Assembly (NCBI GenBank): GCA_035041965.1
Contig: JAPYMA010000303.1
Span: forward strand, 57,847-121,846
Direction of reading: 5' to 3'
From: Anisakis pegreffii
Lineage: Eukaryota > Nematoda > Chromadorea > Rhabditida > Anisakidae
Length of the DNA: 64,000 nt
Below, one piece after another: positions 27,861 through 41,343 of this stretch. How positions within the stretch are numbered: position 1 is the first letter of the stretch; the number at the start of each line of letters is the position of its first letter. Made by a program: the position numbers and the translations under genes. Under the pieces are notes generated by a model. That model was not told where the DNA came from, did not search any database, and was given only the letters and a program-made list of their open reading frames with translations.

Positions 27861-28299
27861 ATATTTTGCTGAAATTTTTTTAAAGTTATCTCAATTAGTG
27901 TAGTGACGCTGATTTAGCATACAACTATCGTCATCGCATCGCTTTCTATAGTCAGTCTAATGGCTTATCATCAAGCGATTTGTTGTCATGGCGATATCAT
28001 CCTAATCGAGCATGAACATCATCTTATCTGTCAAAGCATAAGTGAATTCAACTCATCATCATCGCTCAATATTGTCTTTATTTCGTCGCATTTTGTCGCT
28101 TCAAGCACCCGGAAAATGTCCATCTTCTCGAATAGGTTCTTCCCTTACACAGTTTTCTTTCAGCCTCTGATCTCGTAAATCTTCCGGAGCGTAGAAATTT
28201 CTCGGAAGCTCTAAGCTTCATTCGCTTCAACAATGAATCATTAAGTGAACTTCATATTGTTTTAAGCAGTAACTGTGAATTTATGAGACTTATCGGAAT

Positions 28300-29250
28300 T
28301 CAGTTCAAGTGAGATGATGAAATGGATGGCGACAATTGTATCACCAAGAAGTTCACGTGGTGCCGAAGAGCGACCGAATTTGGATGATGGTGATCGAATG
28401 ATGATCGATTTGGTAATTGCTGAAGTGGAGAGTGCAGTTATTCGATTCGAAACCAAACAAGTTGGTTAACGTTCGAATAGAATTATGCGGGTTTTTAGGG
28501 TCGAATTTGAGGACTTTTGCGGTGAAATTTCAGAAAATCACCAAAAATTGTGATTTTTTGATGTATGTCGTATTTGACAAAGATATCGATGTGAAGGGAT
28601 GAGAATGCTTACGGGTGTCAGTAGTGAGCGCTGAACAGTTGCTTATGGCTAGCCGTAAGCAATCGTAAGGACGGAGTTGCCCACTCCATAATCAATTTTT
28701 CATGTTTTGCATGGGGTGTCAATCATTTCTGATATTTGTACGTTAACAAATGATGTTTGTAATGTTGCAAGTGAATTACTGACAAAGATTAGTGAGAATT
28801 CAGAGAAATTTGATGATTTGAGGAGATGCAACGTAGTGAGCGTTCTCTTCGTGAACGTATTCCCGATTATTCGTGGCTTGCAACTGATAGCTCGGCTAGA
28901 CACCGCAAATATCTTTCAATGACGGTTGGTTGTTTTGCGTTTTGATATGGACAGTTGAAGTGCATAACTGAGAGTGAATGCATTGCCGAATCTGGAAACA
29001 TCAGTGAGCGTTCATTAAGGAACGATCGCGAGTGGAATCTGCGTGCTGTATGGTTATCGCAAGTGAATGGTCAACTCTGCTGGCAACATGGCGTTCAAGA
29101 CTGCAAACGGTGAATGAACGAGAAGATATATTCGATGCATTCTCAACTGCTGTCTACGACATAATCGCGTCAAGACCACGCTCGAACACCCTCACCGAAG
29201 TCCTAATAAATTACATCAGAAAAGGACGAAGTCTTAATGCGGTACGTTCT
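28300..29250 (+). other. Cluster of coding-like frames, unassigned (gene or pseudogene remnant)
   Basis: Successive + frames look protein-like. At about 28305-28454 (after a GAATTCAG acceptor) is GAEERPNLDDGDRMMIDLVI. At about 28480-28602 is SNLRTFAVKFQKITKNCDFL. At about 28691-28922 is CNVASELLTKISENSEKFDD. At about 29020-29250 is LQTVNEREDIFDAFSTAVYD, ending at a strong donor GCG|GTACGT. I could not join them into one model: the first two would need a 34-bp intron or a frameshift, and no following exon was found. The DNA is purine-rich, which itself makes frames look coding, and parts of the opposite strand are open too. No family recognised. Confidence 0.25.
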
Positions 29251-30736
29251 CATTATTCGTACATCAAAGCAATACATTTTGTGTGTTGAGAATCACGTTA
29301 CAATGATAAGGTTGTTGAAGTTAATTCAGGCTCTAACTTCACATCCTACAGTCATAATCGTATAGTTTTCGCATTTAATTCCTTGGCTTCATCAATGGAT
29401 TACAGTTTCACCAGAAACTATTCACTGCCCATATCGTCACTTAGTGACGATATGGGCAGTGAATAGTTTCGATGAACTGCATTTGGGCTTCAGCTTAGGT
29501 TACGACTCATACCGAAGAATCGTCTAAATTTTGGTTTATTGATAATTTAGCTCAGCTATAACAGAACAATCTATTTGCTAAATAGATATATCTCAGCCGA
29601 CTCTCAATCTCGCAAAGTAATTTCAGATCGGTAATGAAACACCTCGATCTGATACAGCCGAACTGACATCCATCAGTCCACGATTTCCGCTGGACGATTT
29701 CCGTAATATTGTCTGATCGAATGCTGCGTAATTGGCTACTACGTTTGACTAAAACTAATGAATATTTGGCTAACTGATCATCCACATTCCAAAAAAATTT
29801 GCAATGAACTGAACAATACTGAGGAGTTTTGTGAATGAATGCTTGTATTTGAAGGTGATAAATCACTAAACAATAAATAATATTTATTATTCAATATTAG
29901 CATCACATTTGGCTCATTGTTTGCTCATCAAAACCATATAATAAAGAAATCGTTGATGAAATGCGAACATGGAACTATAATAGCTCATGTATAATACCTT
30001 GTTAGTATTACACAACGTGTCAAGCGATCAAAAACGTATTTCGAACAACACAATACGCTAAATGCGTTTGTGAATACGTCACAAGGTCAACGATATGCAC
30101 TAGATGTGTTTTCACGATCTGAACGAGTTGTATTTCGATACATTCATCAGCTACATATTGCTTATTACCCAGCTCATGTTCTGATGAACGTGCAACTCAA
30201 TTAGTTTATAACGATAGCAGTTATATTCTAAACATGTACTGAACCCATAATCTACTGAGAACCTACAAACCTTTTATAATGTGTGTTAGCAGAATACACA
30301 TACAAATTTGATAAACGACATGCGACTGTGTCCAAACTACGAAACATTTCACACTTTTATACGTAATCAAATTATTGCGTCAATAACTCGATTCATTAAA
30401 TTCCAGCCGCGAATTTCGAACGAACAGACAGTGAGAATTGAAGCGAACTCCAAGAGACTTTTTTTCAGTATGGAAAGGAAAAAATGGAAAGAAACGTTTC
30501 GCACTGAGGATTTTCAGTGTTAAACCCAAGCGAGTTTAGGCATTAATTTCTAGAAATCGCTTGCGTTTTCACATTGGCAAAATTTGCTGTCACGCTAAAC
30601 ATTGAATATGGAAGCGATTCAAACAAAACCAACGAAAACGTTGATGAAAATAGAAATATAATGTCGCTAAGTCATTGTGTTGATAAAAAATTGTCTGGAA
30701 GATTTGTTGAAGCGAAAAGTATTTGAGATTAAGAAA
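29251..30736. other. Intergenic DNA downstream of the mitochondrial SerRS gene
   Basis: Apart from the 57-bp palindrome at 29414-29470, nothing is recognised. A 104-codon minus frame at 29552-29866 and a 71-codon + frame at 30308-30523 have no known motif. Confidence 0.5.
29414..29470. repeat. 57-bp perfect palindrome (28-bp arms, 1-base spacer)
   Basis: The left arm starts GAAACTATTCACTGCCCATA and continues TCGTCACT to 29441. The single T at 29442 is the centre, and the right arm AGTGACGATATGGGCAGTGA ATAGTTTC is its exact reverse complement. Pairing stops at both outer edges. Such an uninterrupted hairpin is not expected by chance in AT-rich intergenic DNA. It could be a small foldback element, a structured RNA locus or an assembly fold-back. 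Confidence 0.95.
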
Positions 30737-33700
30737 TTAATATGGATTAAGACTGCTTGCTGTGTGCAGTCTTAAAGGTGCTTTGCGTTTACTCGTTAAT
30801 CGTTTCTGTAATTCCATCGGCAATTTGTTTAAGCCTTTCCGATCCTAAAATAAAACATTATATTATACACGAATAAATGGAAGAATAACGAATAATTTCA
30901 TGTGACGCAATAATACTGAGTTTTTATTCTCTCCAATTCTCATCCATTCTTGGAAATTTCCCGTGAAATTTTCTTCCCTTCAACTTCTTTGAAGGCGTTT
31001 TATGCATATCTTGAACTAAATGGTTCGAAATAGATTGCGATATCTTCTACTGACTTTGAAACATAATCCGATAAGAGAAATGTCCTGGTATCTTAAGTGC
31101 ACAAGGTTTCCTTATTAAGATATGACTATAATGCCGACAAAGAATATGCATAGGTATTAAGCAATGATTAACATGTTCCACAAATATACCCTCCAACTCT
31201 TTCATCTCCTAAGATGTAATACAAATAAAAATGTGTGCCATACTTTTAAGTTTTACCAGAAACAAACCAAAAATGAAGTCGATTTAAATTAAACTTGATG
31301 ACTAAATGAGGAATTCTGAAGTTTGCTGATGGAATGATAAGACGAGGGATAATGTTCTGCAAGGAGCCAAATATCAGAAGAAACACTCACATTTTGGTAT
31401 GTCTCGAGCAGTGCTATGATGACTCTGGACGTTGCCATTGCTGTTGCGTTACACGTATGTACAAAGTGACGTTTCCCATTATCATCGATACATTTTACAT
31501 CTGAATATGCAACAAATGTCAACTGTTTGATTTTTAAATAATAACTGGCTGATAACTTGGGATTTCTATGATGTGATATTACTAGATTACGTTATGACAT
31601 TCAATAATAAATGAATGTATTACTAAAGTATGCAACTAATTCAATGTGATCGATGGGTGATTTTTAAACTGTGAAGCCGTAAGCCCATCGGCCATAAGGT
31701 AAACTTGAAAAAAAATATCAGTGGGAATTTTAGCATTTCAACATGAACTGCTTACGATGTAGAGTATCAAACAAAATACGAACCCAATCTTCGCGACTGA
31801 AAATCAGTACAATTTGATGCACTTGACACTTCACCAAAAACCTTCCTACCCGGCATCCAAGCTTCAACGTCGAATTTACGAGCTGCCGGCGCACCTAATT
31901 CTTCAGTTGGCATATCCATTAATCTTAATTTGCACTATTGAAATGCACATCACCATTCATACCCTCTTGAAATACGCACAAATGATATCTTTAGAATCAA
32001 CTACTGTTGCAATGGAAACCACAACTTTCAGAACACCGATCTGATGATGTTTGCAACTACTGAACCTTGCAACAAGAAACACTCTTCAAGAGTATCTTCT
32101 CGGAAAGCATCTTCTCTATTTGATAACATACTAACAGTATCTGACTATGTCTTAATTTGCGTCAATCAAGACGTTTCTCCTCTATGAAGTGCTTCTTAAT
32201 CCTCTTATAGATTTTCGGAAATATGACAGAAAATGTACGCAATCGAATAGCTTCATCGAACCTGCAGTGTAAACCAAGCGATTCAAATATTTCGCATTGC
32301 AAATTAACAAATTCATCCAGAATACCATCACTCTGCTTCTCGTCACAAACCGCATACATTTCAATCTTAATTAAACCGTACTAATTGTTAGAGCACACAA
32401 TCAATTCAGCTTACGGCAAATCCGTCAGAGATATGATTCTTTCAATCACACACAAATGGCGAATGCGCCATGTCTATATGTCAATCTTATAGCAGCATAA
32501 TTCGTTGTAACCTTTGTGAACTCATGAACCCGATAGAGTCGTGCTTCCCAAGCATTTTTTGAAACCTCCGGTCGATAGCATCGACTCATCGCTGTGAATC
32601 GTAGAGGCAAATCACTCTTGCGAAAAACTCGTCCTCTTATAAGGTCACTTATACCCATTTCTGGAATATGATTCTAGAAGAAATGATCAACTCGCATATG
32701 CTATGACAACCACAATGGTGTGCTTTTTCGAATACTTTGAAACAAAACATTATTGTTGAATCGCTCGCACTGTCATTTCATCGACAAACTATTCGTCTAT
32801 CGCAAACTCCAGCACAATTCATTGGAAACGAGAAATATTGTGTGAGCATCAATTCATAAGAATATGAATTTGTTCCCGTTTCGTAACCGTTATCAAAGAC
32901 TTTCATTCTCACCGGATGTTCCTGAAAGGCAAAGATCTGGACGATCCACTAAATGGTACTGAATGCCTTGAGAGGATCGCTGCTGCAGGCCACATGCTTC
33001 TGTTACGGAACGTTCCACTATGTCTGGTACATAAACCGGACGAAAATTGGCCTTTTCCAGTAATTCACTCACATATGACAATAATGCTTGCTCGAGATTC
33101 GCCAAAGCCCCTACAATCATAATTAGGTGCATATTCTGCAACGAACAATCACCGAGTGTGTGCTTGTTTTATACAAGTGATCAAACAATTGAACCCATTT
33201 GGAAGTAAACAATTGGAACAGTTGCGTACTTGACGATTGCTCTTAAAAGAAAAATGATGCGTCAAAACAGTGGATAAATTCAGCCAGCATGTGCCTAGTA
33301 CAAGGTGCAATTGGAGCACTGATTAAGGCTCACCAAGAAACGCATAACTTCTACTTCCACACGCCTCTCTCGGGTAGATCACGGATCTCCACGATTGTGC
33401 CAATTGTTCAGCAGTTAAAAATCGTTGCAAATCGCTATCGCGTTTCTTCGATCCGAAAGTTCGAACCACTCTAGCACAAGATTCGTCACCGTGAGGTGCA
33501 TTCGGATGGCTCGTGTTCGGTATCAATAGTGATTCTTTATAAAGCTGAATAATTAGTGCATTTCTGAGAGTGTCTTGTGAGAGTGTAATGACATGTATTT
33601 TGCAAGTGCACTTTTTAATTTAGATAAATGATTTAGGAACTAACATCCACCAAAGAATCCTAACAGGCAACTTCATTTTATTGTTTCATGATGTATTGGA

Positions 33701-34225
33701 AGATTGAATTAGTTGATCGGTTTTAAAGTGAAAAAAAATTCATGGTATAGCTGAAAATCGCCTCATATTTCAGACTGATTTCAGTTGAGAAATGAGATTT
33801 CGAGTTGGGAAATCCCTAAAAATATTAACGTAGTCAGCAGACTTCTTCCATGAACTAAAATCAGTGAAACGGAATGATTGATTGCTCGAGTGTGATGTCA
33901 CACATAGTTGATCGTATCAAACACAACGGACCTCATCCCATAATTTTTGATATTCATCGACATCGCGCTCTCGGCGAGTCGGATACTGCTCAATTTCGTG
34001 CCATAAACGATGCACCAAATCAATATCTCCGATTCCCTTACGTTGTTTGATATTCTCACGAATAGTTGCCAAATTGCGCGAATCCAGCAGATAATCAAAA
34101 TCCAAATCAGGTCTTGAGTTGACATCGGTCAAGGTGCGTTTGGCCGATAAAGCAGAACTGAAGCTCCTGCATGGATTTTGGGAACGTCGCCATATAAGCG
34201 ACAACATGAACGTGGTGCACCTCAT
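30737..34225 (-). CDS. sars-2: Seryl-tRNA synthetase, mitochondrial
   Basis: A class II synthetase that charges mitochondrial tRNA-Ser. Eight exons in transcript order: 33932-34225, 33334-33544, 32913-33110, 32512-32660, 32262-32365, 31784-31923, 31391-31500, 30737-30844. The phases close exactly to 437 residues, ending in TAA. The N-terminus is basic with aromatic and Ser/Arg residues ([20 protein letters not shown]), fitting a mitochondrial presequence. A helical arm follows, then [16 protein letters not shown]. The catalytic domain has LSGTSEMGISDL, motif 2 with [19 protein letters not shown], the serine-site stretch [33 protein letters not shown], and motif 3 [19 protein letters not shown]. 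These match mitochondrial SerRS better than the cytosolic enzyme. Exons 5 and 6 use TTAAG acceptors. ATG at 34225 was chosen, with a second Met 18 bases on. The last exon is the least conserved part. Confidence 0.95.
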
Positions 34226-35049
34226 GCCCACCAATCTTAATCAAACATAAACTTATTTGCTTATATATCTTGTAATTCTGAGTGGATTCAATTGATCTAA
34301 TACCAAATGCAACAGATTATCATCTATCAATGATTTCATTCTCGACGAATGATGCGAAAGCAAACATGGGACTTCAACGCACGTATAACTTATCTGGTTT
34401 AGAACATCTCAACAAATATAAACACCACCACACTAAACTTCAATGATTTCATGAGATGGAGCTAACCGCGAAAACATTACAATGACAGAACAATCGCAAT
34501 ATTCCCAAAGTGCCGAGAATTCCACATTAATTCAATTTGAAAGAATAGCAGCAAGTAAGTAAGCTGGTAAAAAGTCGACAATGGGCATGCAAATACACTG
34601 AAGTGATTGCGGAATGTCCCCAAACGATAAACTGAAAAGACACATAACACTGGAACGTTTGAAACAACAAAATTTATTCCACATGAATTCCAATTAAACC
34701 AGTAACAATAAACGAGGTTATTATTCCGAAGTTATCATCATATAATAATCATAAAAGAAAACAACGCAATACAACAGTTGAACACAATTCAACAATTCAA
34801 CGTTCAAAAAAAGATCTTACATTCAAAAATCAAAACATAGAACTGTGCGAAAAACAACCATCAACACAGAATGAGGATGTTTTCAAACGAATAAACAAAA
34901 TACAGTTTCATTTGAGCACAACGAAGACAACGTATGCGATTTCCAATTCCCACAATATACACAACTTGAGATCCATGGCACTTTTCTCTACAACAACGGA
35001 GTGGACAAATTAAGACATATACTGTTGACCAATTGTAGTCGTGTTACTC
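34226..35049. other. Spacer between GTF2H1 and mitochondrial SerRS
   Basis: About 0.8 kb separates the p62 stop from the SerRS start, both on minus. No gene or repeat is seen. It should hold the p62 3' end and the SerRS 5' region. The gap is longer than the roughly 100 bp usual within nematode operons, so co-transcription is possible but not indicated. Confidence 0.6.
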
Positions 35050-38000
35050 CTAATGACCATCCGAATGCTCCCGTTTCTTTTCCAGATAGTCCGTATAACG
35101 TTTGAACGCCAAATTCAGCATATCTTTGCAGTGTGCTAACTAAAATGATGAGCGGTTATTGAAGGAGACTAATGCATTTAAACAATATCCTGCTGATGGT
35201 CAACGCTGCGATATGTCAAAGTTAAATTCAAACGAACGAAAGAACCTCAATCATCATACTGAGAAATGAATTTTTAGGTGCCATTTTGCAGTCATTGCTT
35301 AAGAATGACCATCAACGCTTTCATAACAAATCCCCATCACAAACAGTAACATCGAACTTACATAATATGCACCAAATTTTGTTTCTGCGGCTGCCAATTG
35401 CGTGTTTTGGAAATTCTTCAGCGTTGCTATCATACGACGAAGCTGAAAAACACGCAACCTTAACTGAATTAGAACAGTTCTTTCAATTGAAACACCTGAT
35501 CAACGCTGTAGGTCAGGTTTCGCAAAATTTAAAAGATTCAACAAGTAAAACAAAAAAATTCCAGTAATTTGAAAATACTTCAATGTACATTGTCAACAAT
35601 CCGATGAACAAAGCAAGCTCATGCCAATGTCACATGCTCAAAACGCAGTCATTTTGACTAACAGCACGCAGTTGACCTATTTACAAACACTCATACCATA
35701 AAGGACTTCCTATATACTGTGTCATTCATATCCGGAAATCATCAAATTGCATTCAATGAACAATCTAAACTCAAGTTCGCTGAATCCATCATATTGCCGT
35801 TACCTTCTCCTGGAGAGGTTTTGTATTTGGAGGCATACACGACCAAAAATGCTTGAGCAGTTCGGCGCATGCATCATGTACCAAGGCAAGTTGAGCCAAC
35901 TGATGTGGCTTCAGTTCTCGCTTCTCTTGCTGATGTTCCGATTCCTTATGTCCATTGGCGTCGCCATTTTGCATTGATCCGTTTGTCAGCCATGAAAAAT
36001 TATCGTCACCAAACATCACATCGGAATCCACTTCCTTCAAGTACTTTAGAGACTAGATGCCGAAGAACATTTTTGATCAAAAAAATCCAGAAGCCTCAGA
36101 AACATTTTAAATGATTGAGACAGAACGAACACAGTACCATAGGCGTAGTCGGAGCAGCAGCAAGCTTTTTAATGATCAATGACAACTCTTGATATCGTTC
36201 AGGTGATAACTGATTTGATGTCGCGTTCAAATCTGATTCACAAAGAGTCACTTCTTCCCATATTTCTTCGGGATTCTCATCTTCCAACTCTGCACTCTCA
36301 ATTTCTATGGTGTCTTCGTCGTACAATTTCGATGAAGAGCAAGGATCCTAGAAACTGGCCGAATAATACACAAATGTGAAGTATCCTTTCATAACAATCC
36401 TAATAGCTTTTTTGCTGGAATATATCAAACTAATATCATTTTCGCCAATTTACCCCTACAATTTCGACAGTTTTATCACTGTTTCCACCAAATCATCGCA
36501 ACTGATACTTTTCTAATCACGACAGCTATTGCTATTGTTGTTAATGCTTGTATCGATATTACTGATATGAACTCATGGATGACAGTAGGAACAAACAAAA
36601 TCTGATTTAAACACTTCTAAGCATACCATTGACTTTGATTTATCGTGTTTTTCACTCTTCCCTGAATCCATAAGTGAATTTTCTTGGGCGCTCATCAGCA
36701 CGCGACCTGAATGGTAGTTACAACGTCTCACCAGCAACGCCTTACTCGACAAGCCATCCTCCTGGATTACCGGAGCCTCCTAAACTACGAATAATGCGAA
36801 AATATTCGTGCAGGGAAAAAAACCAGATAATAAGTGGACAATTTGAATTTATTTCTATTCATTTTTAATTTCGAAGCTAGACAATTCTAAACTCTCTAAA
36901 GTTCTTTCAACCCACTCAGCCTTCACCATTTCCAGATCAACTCCATTTTCCGAATTGATTCACAAAATATTTCAACTTCTCGAAAACAGAATTTCGCACA
37001 TCTCACAGATAAAAACATAAATGAATACATATCACAAGCACAACAGAAGCATGCAACGTAGAATACAAAACACTGTTTTAAAAAATGTAGAAAACTAACA
37101 TTGTTAGTATCAGCTAATTTTGGTACATCGCTGAGGTATGCGAAATCCAATGCCTTATGGGATATTGGCAATTCCAACATCTTATTCATTTCTGAAAGAT
37201 GAGAGAGAAGAAATTGCAGATCTCTTATATAAAGCTAAATGCAACACATACTTGTTAAAGTATTATTGAACAGATTTTAAGAAAATCAGCTGAAATAAAT
37301 TGGAAGTAAACGTTTCATATTATCGTTCACCTCGAGTATCAGCCTTGACACAGTCGGCAAACGGATCTGTGGGATTCACAGCGACCGTTCGTTCGCGATG
37401 GAAATAATGCGACTGGAAGAATTGACTCCAAAATTGCTGTTCGGTCATCTCGTGCGGTACCAATTCCAAATGTTTCTTCTCCACTGAACACAAATAATTA
37501 TAAACTCATCATTAATTTTCAGCAGCTCTTATCTATTACTGTACAATACACGATCTTTTTCACAATGAACATTCTGCAAAATTTTTACAAAAAAAATTAC
37601 CGAAAGGAGTGCAACTTGCGAGTAGATGGTGAAGAATTCTCACAGGTTCTGCCCATTTCAATAAATCAGTTCAATAAAACTGTCGCCATTGTTTTCCGCT
37701 AAGATGAATCGAACAATTTGAGGAACAAGAGTAATGAGTGATTCAATCGAAGTACGTACCTGCAGGATAGGTTTTGAAGATACTCTGAATGGTATCAACG
37801 TTCAAGTTCAACTTCACACCATTCGTGCCTTCAGACTGCGCAATACTACTCAAGAAGCCGCCCGAAACACCCAACTTTTCATCGTTACTTTCGTCCTTCT
37901 GAAGGATTACCAAACATCAAACGATGTTCCACAACTCATAGGACTTCTTAACGTTTATACAAATTTTTCAATAGTTTCACACAAAAAACAATTCAGAATT

Positions 38001-39406
38001 TCTTTCATTTGTACGAAACGACTCCAAATTTGAGATGGATTATTTTTTAATCGAACTAGGAAATTTCAATATTGATAGCTTCAATAACTTTAAAGAGCAA
38101 TTTGAATAAATTCAATCAACCGCGTTATAGTAATCAGTCCAAAAATCCTGGGCAGGAATCAGTTTCGACGCAACCAAGTGCTTGTAGAGTTCTTTCAAAT
38201 GGGTATCTTGTTCCAAGAGTTTCTTCTTGGCTTGCATCTCTTGAGCCCTTCCATATTTCTGTGCATTCAATACCGCCTGCAAATTGAATCTGTTAAAAAA
38301 CGTTGATGGCAAAGTTGACTGAACAACATTTGGGTGTAGAAATGCGCTGAAGAGAATCTTTGAATGCAGAATGAGAGGGGAGTCAAGCAACAATGGCACG
38401 GTCGGATCGATTATTCAAAATGAAACGGGAACGAGAAAAGTAGAGCTCAATTAGAAATGTTTATAACTGATTGAATTACACGAACAGGAATGATCGTTTT
38501 GATACTATTACCTGATTGGCCAACTGACGGTGCCGTATAAGAGCCTGCTGTAACGTTTCCTTGACCAGATCTCGTTCCTTCACATGAACCTGACAATCAA
38601 CAAATGAAGAGATTCTCATTTGCATACGATGAAACTTTCTAATGAAGCTATTACTGAATGGTACCGCTCATTACTTCACAACATATGTACATAAACTTTT
38701 AATTATTCCATTCATGCCTCTACAGTCATCTTTTATATCTTCATAAATATAATCGAAATAAAAGCGAATGCTGCAAAAGAAACAGTAATAGTCGACTAAA
38801 GCAACAGTTGAATTGGTAAACATTTAAGAGTGTACTTCTTTATCGCCAGCCGGATTCACGAACACAAAAGTTGGTTGTTGCTCGTCATTAAGGCAGATCT
38901 GCAATTGTGTTTTGGATTTGTTCGGAGGTGACACACGTTGACCTGAAAATTTTTTCCGTACGTAAACAATTCAACAAAGTCATTGTAGCGCCTAACTCTC
39001 AGCTTTCTGCGTTGCTGAAAGAATCGAGCAGCTAGATTTTATGGCTGGTCGAATATGACGAGATTATGCACTCTTATATGGTAATTCATAACATGCGAAC
39101 TAGTCTTCATGTGCAAGTCCTTCAGACATTTTTGTAGCAGTCAACTGAGCATTCCGAAAAATAAAAGCTTATCAAATGGATCACACATCATTTACGATGA
39201 TTTCGAACCAAAACGGAACTAACGACTATGAAGTAACTACCTCGAATATCGTTGAATGAAATGACGAGGTTATCATCAGATGTGTTGTCTTTCCACACAA
39301 CACGATCCTCGTAAACTGTGAATGTTCCGATCGGTGAACGAGATGCGGACTGTGAACGATATTTGACGTGTTCCACGGATAACAATAACTCACCGCTGGG
39401 CGCCAT
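35050..39406 (-). CDS. gtf-2H1: TFIIH core subunit p62 (GTF2H1/Tfb1)
   Basis: Subunit of the nuclear TFIIH complex, acting in RNA polymerase II initiation and nucleotide excision repair. Twelve exons in transcript order: 39241-39406, 38836-38942, 38512-38589, 38121-38276, 37760-37898, 37331-37483, 37100-37191, 36627-36779, 36138-36347, 35804-36052, 35362-35442, 35050-35139. Phases close to 557 residues (human about 548). The N-terminal PH-like domain spans about residues 1-105 ([35 protein letters not shown]). The first BSD domain follows ([18 protein letters not shown]). The second BSD domain carries [26 protein letters not shown]. Later landmarks are [21 protein letters not shown] and a helical tail ending [11 protein letters not shown] trimers lie 6 and 30 bases before the ATG, possible trans-splice acceptors. 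Identity is very secure. Confidence 0.96.
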
Positions 39407-41343
39407 TCTCGCTGAGATTAATGCCGGGGGTATACCTGAAATTTAAGAAGTTGGTGAAAAATTATCGGTGGATTCATCATCTATCGCCATTATCACGACG
39501 TGTACCGAAAGGGTATTACCTAATCGAAAAGAGCAAAACTGATATTACCGAAAAATCATAAGACCGAAGAAACCAAATTCTAAAACCTTTCTCGAACCCC
39601 GTCCTTAACGTTCACACATGTGCTACCTTAAGGCTTAGAGATGTACACCAATGCAGAGCATGCGAACCTAGCGAACGATATCATATCGCTTGCTAACGCA
39701 ACGAATGACGACAATGTTCTATTACATTATCCAACTGCACAATGAACTAATCAAGTCCAGCTAGAATCTCAAAAGGCTTAAGTTCTATTCAGATGTGAAC
39801 ACAAAGTCTTGAATAATGGTCACACGAAAAAACTCGTTACTCTAATGCAGCAAAAGTAAAATTTTCAGAGCGCACCCTCAAACTGCATGCGAGTGGTAGA
39901 AAGTATCAATATATCCATCCGCAAGTTATCACTAGACGGTGGGATTTTCTAAAGAATGAAAACAGCTGACTTGTTGGATACAACTTATCATACAAGTTTT
40001 AGAAGTTGCTGAGAATTGAACGACATTGAGAAATAAGCTTCATGACATCATCACCTCATTCTTACATAGTGTATTTGCACTGATCAATGTATACAAGCAG
40101 TTACAAATTTCGGGATCACCATCTTCAATTTAACGGTACTCTTAGGTTTGCTCAGCAAGATGGGATTTTCTCTCCACCATCGGATTCCCCATAATCTCTA
40201 GATTTAGAAAAGAATATATGTTATCGGGCGATTTTGTTTTACTGATGTAGTATTGATCATTTTCTGAAGCTATCTCACGTAGCTGAGCCACTCATTATAT
40301 CTGCACTGATCAATGTATACAACCAATTAGGAATTTCAGGATCACCATCTTCAATCTAACGGCGCTCTCAGGTTTGCTCAGCAACATGCGATTTTTCTCC
40401 ACTATCCGATTTCCCAGAATCTCTAGTTTCAAAAAAGTATGTATATTGTCGGGCGATTCTGTTTTCCTGAAGTAGTACTGATCATTTCCTGAAGCCATCT
40501 CACGTAGCTGAACCACTCATTTCTATACAGTGTATCTGCAATGATTGATGTACATAAGTCTAGACGTAGGGATTTGGACTGAATTTAGCTATGAAACGTC
40601 TCATCTGGTTGAATTTTTCCTTCAATCCTTTCGCCTCATCATTGCCCCCCTCCCTCCACTCCCAATATGGACTCTGTTAAGTGAATGTATGTTAGACTCC
40701 AGCATTGATATGAGGCTTGAACATTTACTGATATTTAGTGATATTTACCGATACAGGCTCAATATTAAGAGGGTCTAAGCTAATGCTTGTACTGAGATTG
40801 AGACAAATCTAAGAATATGAAAACTTCGTGGCGGGGCATTTAGATAAATGTTTCCATGGGCTGCAACATAGTACATCGATATTGGAACATGATCACAAAA
40901 TGTGATAAAATCAGAGGAATGATTAATTGATTTGTGGAGGAGCCGGAAGTATGGATAGTAATTTTAAAAAGCTGCAAAAACAGGTCACTGATCCCTGTTT
41001 CTCTGCATAGATTCTTTTCTGACATCTCAGGGCTTTCCCGAACAGGGTAGTAGCCGACGTTTTACGGTATTAGGTTGAATGTAATCATATGAAAGTTTGA
41101 TAAGACTGCAGTCCTCGAAAGTCTGATAAGATAAAACTGCAGCCCTCGAACAATTTTGGCTAAGTGTTGATTAATCTTCAGAAAGAGTGTTCTTCTCTAA
41201 TATTCCGTAATAATACTTGACTGTATGAGAACAAATTTCACGCTTTGTGACGAGCTGATGAACTGAATGAAAACAAACTTCATTAGTTTATTTCAGGTCA
41301 AAATTCAATGTACAATATTATGATGCTTATGAGGAAATACACA
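39407..41343. other. Spacer between ABHD14 and GTF2H1
   Basis: No gene is recognised. The notable content is the tandem repeat at about 40073-40560, described separately. The remainder is AT-rich single-copy-looking DNA that must include the GTF2H1 promoter and the hydrolase 3' end. Confidence 0.6.
40073..40560 (+). repeat. Tandem repeat, two full units of ~226-235 bp plus a partial third
   Basis: Each unit begins GCACTGATCAATGTATACAA and runs through GGATCACCATCTTCAAT, TAACGG, CTCAGGTTTGCTCAGCAA, CCGATTTCCC, TCTCTAG and ATCTCACGTAGCTGA. Unit starts are at about 40077 and 40303. A weaker third start (GCAATGATTGATGTACAT) is at about 40538. In reverse complement the unit matches the array at 53.4-54.9 kb, sharing TTGCTGAGCAAACCTGAGAG and CCGTTA-type motifs. 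Non-coding satellite-like family. Confidence 0.85.

Noticed and set aside
28000..28160. Minus frame MDIFRVLEATKCDEIKTILS followed by DDDELNSL, resembling the start of a VPS37-type protein
   Set aside because: No usable donor follows before the stop and no further exons were found downstream on minus.
39580..39620. CTCGAACCCC motif as a possible tRNA B box on minus
   Set aside because: No matching A box or foldable arms at the required distance.
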